Assembly: GCA_013398295.1 (NCBI GenBank)
Contig: VZSF01009037.1
Span: 130,469 to 194,468 of the forward strand
DNA: 64,000 bases
Origin: Chionis minor
Taxonomy: Eukaryota > Chordata > Aves > Charadriiformes > Chionididae
Direction: 5' to 3'
The translations under genes and the position numbers were made by a program. Below the pieces are notes generated by a model that had not been told where the DNA came from, ran no database searches, and saw only the letters and a list, made by a program, of their open reading frames with translations. Positions 16,350-29,106 of this stretch are shown one piece after another; within the stretch, counting starts at the first letter, position 1, and each line of letters opens with the position of its first letter.

Positions 16350-19300
16350 CAGAAAGCCATACTGTTTCCAGTAAAGTAAATGTTCTTTTAAAATGTAGGA
16401 AAAAAAATATTGCATGTAATAAATGAAGGTTGAACATTGCTTTCTCCCAGCTTGCTATGCTGCTGTGTCACTTGTCAGGGTTTCCACTGCAACAGAAAAG
16501 ATTAAAAATTTCTGGTAAACTGAAGAAATGGAATGGGATTGAGTGGATTAGGCACACAGAGGACATGACGGTGGCAGCACTGTGTCCCACCACCTGTTCC
16601 TTGCGCTTTGGAAGCACTGGGTACTGTTTACAGCCATATCAAGGGCCTTGGGTAGGAGCATGGTACAAGGATCAGGCATCTGTTGCTGGCATGGCACTGT
16701 GGTCAGTGACCACCACATACAGATATCACCTACATAAGTTTCAAGGATCCAGAGGAGAGGAAGAATATTAAAAAAAATAACCTATGACCTGTGAGAAAAA
16801 GCTTCAGGAATTGAGATTTTTTTTATCCTAGCTCTGTTAAGGAGCAGAGACCTTCTTTGTACCTACTGAGATCAAGGCAAGGATTAGAATTACTTTGCAG
16901 GAAGGCAGATTTAAGGTGTTACTAGGATAAATGTTTCAATAAGGTTAGGATAAAATGAGGAGGTTGTGGGGATTCTTACTACTAGAGGTTTTAAAGAAGA
17001 GGTTAGAAAATATCTGCAGTGGTGATCTGCTTTGCTATGTCCCACCTCCGATGATCTCTTATGTCCCCTCAGGATTTATATTTATGTAATTTTCATTATT
17101 TCTTTAGGAAACTGGGAATGGAGTCTTCACAGTACGTGGGACACTGAAAAGATAATTTTCTACTATGGAGCAACTTTCAATAATATATTATTGCTATTCA
17201 ATTATATATATAGCCTCCGTAAAACATTTAGTATATTCTATTATTCAAAAATCAGATCAAAACCATTCTAAAGTGACTTAGACAAAAGCACTGTAAAATC
17301 AGGTTGAAGGACTGTAATTATAATATGGTACTCAGCAAGTTAAGTTGTCGTTAGCTGGGCATTTAGGAGCTGCAAGAATGGGCCCTACATCAAGCTTCAC
17401 TTGATACTTTTATTGCACTTTTGAACAAATTTGTGAATGCCTTAATAATGAAAAGAGTAATAATATAATAGCAAGTTGGAAGGTTATTTCAATAGTTAGC
17501 TCAACTGAAAGAGCTAGACATACTAAAGCCGGTAGTAATATAGAAATATAGCCTACATGTTTATCTGCATTAAAATACTGAGTTAAGGCTCTTATTCATG
17601 AAATAAGATAAAAAGACCAAGTGTCGCTAATAAACAGCAAATTTGAGGAAAAAAAAGGATCTGCCACCAAGTGCTGTTTAGTTTCTAATTATTTTCTGCA
17701 TAACACTGTTAATCCCAGACCTACATTGCTCTTACCTTAAACTGCTAGAATGTCACAGGGGGTTTCAGGTAAGACTGGGAAACAACAGTTATGTGCTGGA
17801 TCATAGAGAAGATCGTATTGGGAATCTGACTTTGTTCAGTTGCAGTGATCCAGTTGGTCTCGGGCCCTTTCTTCATTATGATCACCAGGAAGGATTTGGA
17901 AGGATTCCTACCATAAGCATTTTTCATCATACTGACCTTTGACAAGATGTCCAAGAATAAAAGAGAGAGTTTCATGACTGTGTCCCCTAAAAATGAAAGG
18001 CATCACGCAGTTATGTACCAAAATTCTGTGAAACAAAGATCAGTACTGTCATGACATTACAGAAGGATTGATATGATCCATTTCAGAAAATAAACAGCAT
18101 CCAATACCTGGTCTTGTAGTGTTGGTTAGATGACTCTAGCATCTGGTCTGTACGTTTGAACTTTTCCATGTTTTGTGTCTTTGCAATTTCTGAGATCAAA
18201 ATCACCAGTGGTTTCACCATGTCAGCTGTTACCTATTTCAGAGTAGTTCCATCAAGTCAAACTGGTGTGGAGTTTCAGTAGCCCAAATACGTCCCAGGAA
18301 TATGATGGTACTTATGCTGTAGGTGAACAGAAAAAAATCCTCATTGGATTTGATGAAAAAGCTGTTTGTCTTGAGCAAACAGTCTACATGGGCATGTCAT
18401 ACATATTGGGATCCAAGTACCCCTGTGTTTGTTGTTTACCAAAGCCATGTTGTAATTTCATGCAGGTCAATCTGGACTGATACACAAAACACAGAGAAAA
18501 AGTTGTTTTATCAAATACCAGTGAATGTAGAAAACTGTAGTAAGTTTGTCAACCTCCTTCATATGAGATGCTGCTGTCTATACTCAGTCACAGTAAATTC
18601 CATGTATTTAATGGAACAGACCAGTGTGCTTGGTCCACTGATGTGCTTTATCCATTGATAATTGGTTTGTTGCAAATTTTGTTTTGCCAATGCTAGCTCA
18701 TTAATAATTACATCAGCAACATGCTGGCTTGTCCTCATCTTCTCAGCAGGTGATAACAACTTGAAAGTGTAGGTAGTAAATGCACACGTGAAACTAAGAT
18801 GCAGCTGAATCCTAACATTGGTATCAGTAATGATGCTGTGACTTTCCACCTTTCCCTTTTCTTACCACCAAATAGAAGCAATTATGGTAAACCAGCGTGG
18901 TCATCAGGTAACAAGCTCAGAATTCACTACGTATTAAAATCTTCCAAGAGCTTTCAGACTTCTTTATTAAATAAAAGTACTCCTTTTGTTGATTGAAATG
19001 ATTGAATATTAGAACAAGGTTGAAATTAACAGAAAATACAGGTATGGAAATCAAAAGCTGATCATCAAGTGTACAGATGAGTCCCCTGACTTTGAAATTC
19101 CATGTAAGATGTGGATCAAACTAAGCTGCATCAGAATTTTTATGGGTGTTTTGGTCAGCTAGCTAAACACTCAGAATATGCAGTACAGCCTAATATATAA
19201 ATGTCATAGAAATACATAGATCAGAAAACATTAAATAAACTGTTGTTCATTATATTTCTGATCTGAAGAATTTGCTTTCCTTTATTCTGGGTTAGTGGGT

Positions 19301-22300
19301 GTCGTAGAGAAGACAAGAGACTCATGGTAATTTAAAATACTGCTTTTCAAGTGGCCATGCCAATGAATCAGCTTTGCCCTTTTTAGTGATTTGCTTTTGA
19401 CAGTATTGCAGAATCCTTAGAGCAAAGTTCTTTTCTTAGTAGCATTTATCTCAAGTTTGCACATGTGTAACTCAAAAGTACACTTGTAGCTTCTATATGC
19501 TTTTATATTCCAATATCCTAATGTAAACAATATTGCTGCTTCCAATGGTTTGTTCTAATAATATCCGAGCAATTGCATTTACAGAACTTGGCACAAAGAG
19601 GTAATGTTTTGTTACCTGCACATGTAACACATTTCTTTAAATGGAAACGTCGTTCTTAGCTGTTTGTTGCACACATTCTGTATTTACTTGAGAGCAGGAG
19701 AGTATGGACTGTAGTTCTGAATATCTGTTTCCATTTATTTAAGTTTTTCCACACGAGGAAGTTATATTGCAGTTAAGAAAGGAAGTGACTTTAAAGTATA
19801 GAATTTTTTTTCTGAAAAAAAACCCTCCTGTATTGGCATTCTTATTCTAGATGGTCTGCATAGCAAAGTTAAGTTCAGTTGCTCTTACAGGTTCCAAGCA
19901 GCAACTCTCAGCATGGTTCTGAATACGTGCTGTACCTGAGTATGTGAAGACATATTGCTGAGTAGCAATTTTAGTCACTTGCCCCATACAGGTAAGCCAT
20001 AGTAAAAGGTCAGCGCACTGTATGTTAGGAACTGTATGCTGTAAAAATTGATTTTACGATTATTTGATCCCAAATAAGAGCAGGTGATTTATATACACAC
20101 TAATGGGACTTAGATTCATCTTTTCCACGGATTAAATAAACTAATTCCAGAGAGAAAAAAGTTTTACTCAGAAATTCATGTTGTGTTTTACTGATATTTA
20201 GCTTTTGTATTAATCTTTAGGATGGACTCTGCCATTCCTTACATATATCTATATCAGTGGTGTCACGATTGACAACACCTGCAAAAAGCCGTCTTCGGTG
20301 AAGGGACTGTGGCAGCCTCGTATCAGCATAACCAAAAGCATCTTTTCTAGTATGAGGCTGACCTGTGTTACCACTACAGATTGGTCAGTAATAGCACTGC
20401 AGACATCCAGCAGCGTGGACCTCCAAAGAAGGCCTTGAAAAGACTCAGACGAGGAAGCCAGCAACACATCCAAATGCTTATGCTTTAGAAATTTATTTCA
20501 GTGTGGACATCTGAGTCCCACAGCTGCTGTACATAGCCTTTTATATGGCCACAGGTGTTGGCTGCAGTGCCGGAGCACGGAGTGGTAGCAAACAAAGGGG
20601 AGTATAGTCGATGCTGCCAGAGACCAGACATGGTGCCAATTTAATACTGAATGTAAAACAAATGCTTGTGCCAATTTGTTTCTAAATGCATTTTTAGTTA
20701 GAAAAATTAGCTTGTCTTTTGAGAGCATTATCTATGTGTGGATGAATGTTCCAAGTTTTAATACAGTATAAAGCAGGCTTTTTAAAAATCAAAATAAATA
20801 AACAAAATATAGACTTCCAAATATCAAAACCTACTATTCTAGTGTTTATGCTCTTATTGTTTAAAATATGATCAAACTGTATTAGACAAATATAATTCTT
20901 CACGATCACTCCCTGATGGATTTTGTGAGATAGATTTATCCCTTATGTGGTACAAATTACTTCTCTGGAGTTGCCGCAGGAAGTAAAGGTAATTCAGCAT
21001 TAGAGTATATTGTGAAGTAAATCTGTATTTGTATTCAAGGGTGCTTCTGGAGTTTCACCTTCTTAATTCATCTGATTGAACTGTCATTGTATCATCTATG
21101 CAATGTATGATTTTAGGACTGCATTTTCTGCCTCTCTGAAGAATCATATCCCAATGTATTAAGATTTTCACTATTTTGAGATGCATTTTGCCTGTAAATA
21201 GAATATACTTTAGGCATTTCCCTCGTTAATTACAGCTGAATCTTATTTGCATACATATTTATACAAATAATTTGTCTTTGGTCGATTCCAAAAGGAGAGG
21301 TAGAAGTCTAGAGAGCCTTTTAAAATGATTGACTACTTATCACAGTACTAGAGATGCTATTTATGCCTCTGTATAGGGAATTTCCTGCACTAGGATTTAC
21401 AGATAATAGCATTAACAGCTGCTTCTGTTACAAAAATTGCAGTGAAAGTTTGAGGTATTTAGCATTTTCCAATTGGAAAGAGAGTTACCAAAGGGTCCTT
21501 CAATCCTAAGGACTCAAAAATGCCTCTTTTGTACTACTACCTTGGTGGGGTTTAATATTAATGCACACCTGGATGCTGCAGGAAGTTCTTGTGTGGGCAA
21601 GGGACATACATTTTGTTCCAGTTTAACTTGACTGCAAACGGCAAAAAGAACATCTAATGTAGTTTTGAAGATCTGGGCATAATAAGTGATGAAAGTGTCA
21701 CCAAATAATAGAGTTTTGAATAGAGTTAGCAAAACTGTGGTTGCTAGTCTAGATCCCTGGAAAAAATATGCACTTTATGTTAACAAATCACTAGGAAAAA
21801 AGAAAGAAACTGTTCTGGGAGTAACGACTTGTATCTTAGATCTTCCCCTCTCCTAATGGAAAGCCCAATCAGCATGGGACAGTTGTTACTCTGGAAGGTC
21901 CTGCATCAACACTTTTATTTAATAAAGCCTACTGGAGGTAATTTTCCTCTGTAGAGAGTTCAGAGTAGGAAAACTGAATAACAAACGGCAAATGTAGGTA
22001 CACATTACAAACAATGGACAGTATTAACCAAGTCTTGAACATATAAAGATAATTAGCAAGATTTTTTAAAAGTGAACTATTTGAAGAAGTTCCTCATAAC
22101 AGAGAAATGTGTTTGCAGATGCTTGTTATGAAATGGCTTGATTTGAAGTCAGGTGGAAATGAAGCAGTTTACTTTGTTAGTAAACTTGGTAAAAGCAAGG
22201 CATTAAGATATCTGTATTCAAATATATCCTTCCTGTAAAAAACCAAAGTACTGTCTTTTATTTAATGGGATAAGGGTAGTTTCAAAAAGGTCTAAATTAT

Positions 22301-25300
22301 TTAAAATACTCTTAAGGAACTTTTAACTATTGGTAGTGAAATAAGGGTGCTTTGCCAAAGTTACATTGTAAACAGAGTTTACATTTATTGGTACAAAACA
22401 GGTCATGAACCTGACCCCTAAACACAAGGGACTATCCCAAGCAAAGACCTATGAATTATTTTTGGGAGGGATCTCCTTTTGTTTGTGTTGATGGTGTGGA
22501 TGGCTTTTTGTCATTTTGTATACGTATATACATATAATTGTGTATATACATATGCCGAATAATAATTATATCTCCTAGCTTTGGATGCAGAACAGTTGAA
22601 ATCATTTAAATATCAAAAATCTTCATGTCTTAGAAATTCAAATCATACCACTGGAAAATCTTCCAGCAGTAATTTTAGATTATATTTAGTCTGGTTAATT
22701 TGTATTTTCATTCTCATTAAAAATTATTTTAATACCAGACTTATTTTACAATGTTCAGCTAGTATGTCTCAACATCTTCAATATTTTGTTTGAAAACATT
22801 TCCTTTATATTTCAAAGAAATAGAGGTCAGGGAAAAATTTCTGAGCTAATTCTATCAAGTTTTTTTTTTTTTTTTTAACTGAGAAAAGAATATCCTTCCT
22901 CTGAAGCGTTTCTTTAAAAAAAAATAATTAAAAGATCAGTATGTCATTGTCTATGTCTTTTAAGTTGTGCTTTGTGCTAGATTGATTTCACATCAAATTT
23001 CTCCTTAAATAAGCAAAGCATTCTGCCAAGTATTTCCTAACACAACTATATGCTCTTGGTTTTGAGGCAGAATGAAAATCCCTGTCTGGATTCTGTGGGA
23101 AGCCGAGGGTAATGTTCACAGTGTGCCTTTCGGCACAGGGCTTCTATTATTCTGTGAAATATCCCCAAAACACCCCCACTCGATGCACCCTTCTCATTTT
23201 AAAACTGTTCTCTTCCCCTTGTGAGAAGAGGAACTTTCTTTCTCCTCTGTATCAGAATATCCAGTTATGGGTTCCTAATCCCATGTCTGCATCATGGGCT
23301 GTGTGTAGAACTGCAGCAGCTTTACCTTCTGTCGCTTCAGAAACTGTTTGACAGGGCTTCCCAAAACTTGGCTTATCTATTTTGTTGCTCACATTTCCGT
23401 TACTTCAGGGAGGTTTAATTATCTTCAACTACTTTAGCTGATGAATCACCTCAGGATCTACTTTTGCATTCCTGCTTTCACATATTTGCCCATATTTGTT
23501 CACTTGATTCTGCATTTCTATTCATCTGATCACTTAGCATTGGGGTTTTTTTTCTACACCACCTTCTACACCTTTCCAGTAAGCCTGATTCATTTTCAGG
23601 CCATGCACATTATTTGAGAACATGGGAGCATCCCATTGCCTTCTGTTTTTATCTCTGCCATTCACAGTTGTCACAAATTAAGGTTTTTAGCTTGAAAAAA
23701 AATCAAAAGCATGTAATATGACTTAAAATTAGTCTGTGTCTGTGGCTATCATGGAGGAAAAAGTGCACTTTTGCTTCCAGGGTGAACAAATAATTATCAA
23801 TATATTTTAATGCATCAACACTCCAGTTTGAATGAAATGAAACACATTAAAAAAATACCGTTTTTTAAAAATTCTTAATCAGTTTAGAAAGGGAAAGAAT
23901 TCAAGTTTTGAGTTATTTACTTTATTGCTACTTAAAATGTGTATGGACTTCACGTATGTGTATCACAAAACAGCAAAAAGAGAGGTTCACCAAGTGCATT
24001 ATCTTGTATCCTCAAATGCACTTCCAGGCTACCAGACAGGAGTAATAATAGGAAATGCATTGAGGTGCTGTATTACGTCTGCAGCAAGAGCTGAATTCAC
24101 AAGTACCCTAAATGCCAAATTACATAATTTCTCCTCCCGCAAGTCAGGCGCGTTGCGGTGGCCACCGCACAGCTGCTGGCCTGGGTGGCATCCAGGCAGA
24201 CACAGTCACAATTGTCCCTTTTCATCTGGGTCGTTCTAAATTGCCTCAACAGGAAATGGAACACAAGCAGAAAAGTTTTAAAAACATCCCAGACACGAAT
24301 CAACAAAAACCCTGAACATCTGCTCATCAAAGCTCATCAGAAAACAGTGTATTTTATTTACACTACTCTTCTGGATGTACTGAGAATGCCTAATGAGGTT
24401 AGAGATCACTGGAAAATATTGCTGGTATGAAGAGTCTATTTCACTTTCCAGATTACTGGCCTAATCTACCCAAAATATGTGAAATACAATATATTATATT
24501 GCCAGTCTCTGAAATTCTGTTATTTATTTTAACATAATACGATGTAGTGTTTTTAAATCTACAGTTCACATCAAACGCAGGCTGGACAAAACCAGGTACA
24601 ATATTTTAATCAATAGTTTGATTTCTTCTGAAGATAAAATAGTACTAGCAAATGTGAAAACCAGGATAATAGGAAGTGCACTTAATATAAGTGGATTCAG
24701 TAGAGGAATGAGGAATGTTTTCAAGTAGAAGGAAATGCGGACTCAGATGCTCAGATAGAATAGCTCAGCATAACCTATCGACTGCATCCTACACTGTCAG
24801 GGAATCAGGCTCCTGTGTCTGAATGTCTAAAGTTGTATAGTTTTTCTGATCCACAGGACAGAAACTGTACTCTGTCCTTATTCAGGATTTATGAATCCAC
24901 GTGTCCTTGCAAAAAGTCTTATTACCAGGGCAGGTCTAATTTCAGCTTTGTCCAGAGTAAAAGCTCAGATCCTTAACCTTTTTTTTCACACAGGGAAGTA
25001 CTTTAGTCAAAGGTGAATGCTCAGTGAGCTGAGCTATTTCAGTTATTTCAGAGAGAGGTTCACCTCAGCTACACAGAGGAAACGTTGGCTTATGGTGGCT
25101 GTGACCTTGTCCTTGCAGATGTCCCCATGTGTCTCTCTGAATATCAGAAGAGAAACAAAATCTTCTCTTCAAGAAGTAAAATTTGTTGGGGATTGAAGTC
25201 AGTGTTTTAATTTTACTTGCCCACCAATTCTTGCCTTTTTCTGGCTCTTTAAATGGTGTGTGTCCCCTTAGCATCAAAACACCACATAGTATTTCATACA
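16350..25300. other. unique intronic sequence, nothing firmly recognised
   Basis: About 9 kb with no gene or named repeat that I can support. It includes an AT-rich, partly palindromic tract near 22515-22560 with tatatacatat repeated twice, a T14 run near 22861-22876, and a small CpG-containing patch at about 24130-24175. Two stretches (17745-18900 and 20220-20650) have mixed composition that might be old repeats or conserved sequence. None has an intact reading frame with a recognisable domain. Confidence 0.45.
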
Positions 25301-26721
25301 GGCATAGAATCATACAGTCATAGAGTGGTTTGGGTTGGAAGGGATCTTAAAGATCATCTAGTTCCAACCCCCCTGCCATGGGCAGAAACACCTTCCACTA
25401 GACCAGGTTACTCAAAGCCCCTTCCAACCTAACCTGGCCTTGAACACTTCCAGGGATGGGGCCTCAACAGCTTCCCTGGGCAACCTGTTCCAGTGTCTCA
25501 CCACCCTCATGGGGAAGAATTTCTTCCTCATATCTAGTCTAAATCTACCGTCTTTCAGTTTAAAACCCCTTGTCCTATCACTACACTCCCTGATAAAGAG
25601 TCCCTCTCCATCTTTCCTGTAGGCCCCTTTCAGTTACTGGAAGGCTGCTATAATGTCTCCCTGGAGCCTTGTCTTCTCCAGGCTGAAAAACCGGCTGAAC
25701 AACCCCAGCCGTCTCAGCTTGTCTTCACAGGAGACGTACTCCAGTCCTCTGATTATCTTCATGGCTAACCACTGGACTCGCTCCAACAGGCCCATGTCCT
25801 TCTTATGTTAGGGGACCTAGGGCTGGATGGAGTACTCCAGGTGGGGTCTCACAACAGCAGAGTAGAATGGGAGAATCACCCCCCTTGACCTGCTGGCCAC
25901 GTTTCTTTTGATGCAATCCAGGATGTGATTGGCCTTCTGGACTGCAAGCACACATTGCTGGCTCATGTTGAGCTTCTCCTTCTACTCAGGGCTGGTCTTA
26001 ATCCATTCTCCGCCCAGCCTGTATTGTGCTTGGGATTGCCCCAACCCCCATGCAAGACCTTGCACTTGGCCTTGTTGAACTTCATGAGGTTTGCACAGGC
26101 CCACTTCTCAAGCCTGTCCAGGTCCTTCTGAATGGCATCCCTTCCCTCCAGCGTGTCAATCACTCCACACAGCTTAGTGTCATTGGCAGACTTGCTGAGG
26201 GTACATTCAATGCCACTGTCCATGTTGCCAAAAAAGATGTTAAATAGTACCGGTTCCAGTACCGACCCCTGAGGAACGCCACTTGTCACTGGTCTCCACT
26301 TGGACATTGAGCTGTTGACTGCAACTCTCTGATTATGGCCATCCAGCCAATTCCTTATCCACCGAGTGGTCCGTCCATCAAGTCCATGTCTCTGCAATTT
26401 ACAGACAAGAATGTGATGTGGGACAGTGTCAAATGCTTTGCACAAGTCCAGGTAAATGGTGTCAGTTTGTCTTTCCTTACCCTTATTTTCCATGTGCCTT
26501 AGCAGAGTTTCCAGGAGGTTACGCTCCATGATCTTGCCAGGCACAGAGGTGAGACTGACTGGGGAAGTAACCCCAGGTCTTTACTTTTTTCTCTTTTTGA
26601 AAATGGGAGCTGTGTTTCCCCTTTTCCAGTCCGTGGAAACTTCACTGGACTGCCATGACTTCTCGAATATGATAGCTAGTGGCCAGGTCCTTCAGGACCC
26701 GCAGATGAATCTCAGCAGGTC

Positions 26722-27007
26722 CCAAGGACTTGTGCACCTTCAGGTTCCTTAGATGGTCTTGAACCTGATATTCTCCTACAGTGGTCGGTTTTTCATTCTC
26801 CCAATCCCTGACTTTGCCTTCTGTGACTCGGGCGGTGTGGCTAGAACCTTTGCTGGTGAAGGCTGAGGCAAAAAAGTCATTGAGTATCTCAGCCTTCTCT
26901 GTGTCCAGGTGACCAGCTCTCCCATTTCGTTCCAGAGAGGGCCCACATTTTCCCTAGTTTTCCTTTTGTCACTGACATACCGATGGAAGCTTTTCTTGTT
27001 GTCCTTG
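26722..27007. repeat. end of first contig, repeated at 29107-29392
   Basis: These 286 bases, immediately before the N at 27008, recur at 29107-29392 (offset 2385). The last 224 bases (26784-27007) also recur right after the N at 27009-27232. Sequence repeated on both sides of an N is typical of overlapping contig ends placed next to each other without merging. Confidence 0.9.
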
Positions 27008-27008
27008 N
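27008..27008. other. single-base assembly gap (N)
   Basis: One ambiguous base joins two blocks whose ends overlap by 224 bases. It is probably a scaffold join, not a sequencing ambiguity. A protein frame crossing it on the minus strand repeats its own domain and is a chimera. Confidence 0.9.
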
Positions 27009-29105
27009 GTCGGTTTTTCATTCTCCCAATCCCTGACTTTGCCTTCTGTGACTCGGGCGGTGTGGCTAGAACCTTTGCTGGTGAAGGCTGAGGCAAAAAA
27101 GTCATTGAGTATCTCAGCCTTCTCTGTGTCCAGGTGACCAGCTCTCCCATTTCGTTCCAGAGAGGGCCCACATTTTCCCTAGTTTTCCTTTTGTCACTGA
27201 CATACCGATGGAAGCTTTTCTTGTTGTCCTTGATGTCCTTGGTGAGATTTAATTCTATCAGGGCTTTAGCTTTCCTAACCCAATCCCTGGCTGCTTGGAC
27301 AGTTTCTCTGTATTTCTCCCAGGCTACCTGTCCTTGCTTCCGTCCTCTCTAGGCTTCCTTTTGGTGTTTGACTTAGTCCAGGAGGTTCTTGTTTGTCCAT
27401 GCAGGCCTCCTGGTGTTTTTTCCTGACTTCCTCTTTGTTGGGATGCATCACTCAGAAGCTTTGAGGAGGTGATCCTTTAATACTAACCAGCTTCCTTGAG
27501 CCCCTTCTCACCTGCAGTGCTTTATGTCATGGTAACCCTACCAAGCAGATCCCTCAAGAGGCCAGAGTCTCCTCTCCTGAAGTCCAAGACAGTGAGCTTG
27601 CTGTGCACCCTCCTTGCTGCCCCAGGGCTCTTGAACCATTTCATGGTCACTGCAGCCAAGGCTGTCCTTGAGCTTGACATTCCCTACCAGCCCCTCCTTG
27701 TTGGTGAGAACAAGGTCCAGCATAGCACCTGTCCTCCTTGGTTCCTGTGTCACTTGGAGAAGGAAGTTACCATCAACACATTCCAGAAACTTCCTGTATT
27801 GCTTATGCCCTGCAGTGTTGCCCCTCCAACAGATATCAGGGTGCTTGAAGAGCCCCATAAGGACCAGGGGTTGTGAACATGAGGCTGCTCCTATCTGCCT
27901 ATAGAGGACCTCATCCACTCAGTATTCCTGGTCAGGTGGCCTGTAGCAGAGCCCGACTGTAGCATCACCTGTCACTGCCCTCCCTTTAATGCTGACCCAT
28001 AAGTGTTCAGTCAACTCCTCACCCATCCCCAGGCTCCCAGGCTTTCCATCCCCAGCTGCAGTGCTCCATGCACTCCAGCTGGTCATTGATGTAGAGGGTG
28101 ACACCCTCTCTTCTCTGCTGCTTGTCCTTCCTGAAGAGCCTGTATCCTTCCATTCTGGCACACCAGTCATAGGAGCCATCCCACCGTGTCTCCATGATAC
28201 CAATAAGATCATAGCCCTGCAGGCGTGTGTTTATTCCCTGTGCCATGTGCGTTTGCAGGGAGGCATTTACGTTGGAGCACTGGTGGAGCTAACTTAACTG
28301 GCTGGAGTGGCTGGAATTCTTTTGTGCTGCATTCCAGGTGCTATCCTGCTGACCTGTGATCCTCGTCCGGGCTCTGCGCATCTGTCGCAGGCCCTGGCAT
28401 CAAGCTTTTAGGAGTGGGATGGATTGAGGCTCCCCTCCCCTGGCAACTCTAGTTTAAAGCAGTCTTTCCTCTGAGGCTTTTCTGTTTGTGTTCATAGGAA
28501 GGCATCTTGCTCAGCAATGACTGCTTTTAAAGGAAGCCAGTGTAGAACCCTGGTCACTCTCTTGAAGAGTCAACTTGGATATTATGCCGTTTTCTCAGTA
28601 AATTCTAGAAGAAGCAATACTTTCATAGTGTAGTTTTAAAGAAAGAGGACAACAGCATTGATGAATGACTAGAGCAGCTGTAAGTCACATAAGGGGTAAT
28701 TATTTCTTGCAAGTGTGGAAAGGAATTTTATTCTGCATGTCTGCTGTGTAGCTACAAAATATTGCTGTCAATGCCAAAAAGGATAAACACCTGCTAAAAG
28801 AACTGTGGAGAGGATTATCTCTCTTTCTTACATATACACTTATGAAATATGTACTACACGTTGGACCATCTCCAGTTGTTTTCTCTTTCTCTCAGCATTT
28901 TTCTAGCCATTGAATCAATTGTTCACCCTCTCTACCTGACCTGTGAAAAAGACATCTGGTATGTAGAGAGGCCAAATATCAACATATGACATGCTTCAGT
29001 TACCTTGTGCCAACCTGCTAGGAGAGAGCACTTGTTTGGTTTGTAACTGATCTCCTTTTGAGTTCTGTACCATGGTTTTGTCGTTGGGATGTGGGGCTGG
29101 TACTC
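27009..29105. repeat. redundant contig block, first copy (probable haplotig)
   Basis: This 2097-bp block corresponds base for base with 29169-31265 (offset 2160). I compared the two line by line and found one difference: A at 28343 versus C at 30503. It is bounded by an N on both sides. It contains the 5' part of the minus-strand CR1 and about 640 bases of unique flank. Confidence 0.93.
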
Positions 29106-29106
29106 N
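29106..29106. other. single-base assembly gap (N)
   Basis: The second single N. The sequence before it (ggctggtactc) reappears at 31255-31265, where it continues normally into cctcctgcaagg. The sequence after it matches 26722 onward. Confidence 0.9.

Larger units (their letters stand above)
25303..28460 (-). mobile_element. nearly full-length CR1 LINE (ORF2 endonuclease and RT), inactivated
   Basis: This CR1 lies on the minus strand. Its 3' tail is three octamers (CATAGAAT, CATACAGT, CATAGAGT) at 25303-25326. Reading the minus strand from its 5' end, ORF2 begins near 28430. The AP-endonuclease part shows GYDLIGIMETRWDGSYDW (frame 28246-28019), VGLCYRPPDQ (near 27930) and GCSDHEMV (near 27600). 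The linker shows [20 protein letters not shown]. The RT part, 25963-26544, shows [33 protein letters not shown] and [12 protein letters not shown]. Both active sites are damaged. The endonuclease GDFN box reads GLFK (codons at 27850-27852 and 27844-27846), and the RT F/YADD box reads SAND (26182-26190). There are also frameshifts and a stop after DQEY. The element is cut at the N at 27008 and partly repeated downstream. Confidence 0.93.

Noticed and set aside
16430..16771. 113-codon + strand frame just after a CR1
   Set aside because: There is no known motif and no repeat or exon context; treated as chance.
17745..18900. Possible decayed pseudogene on the minus strand
   Set aside because: Several short frames look somewhat protein-like, but I could not link them into one protein or recognise a family.
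26776..27171. 131-codon minus-strand frame crossing an N
   Set aside because: It reads the same CR1 segment twice through the N at 27008, so it is a product of the assembly overlap.
27496..27876. + strand 126-codon frame, also present at 29656-30036
   Set aside because: It is the antisense shadow of the CR1 endonuclease on the minus strand, repeated because of the duplicated block.
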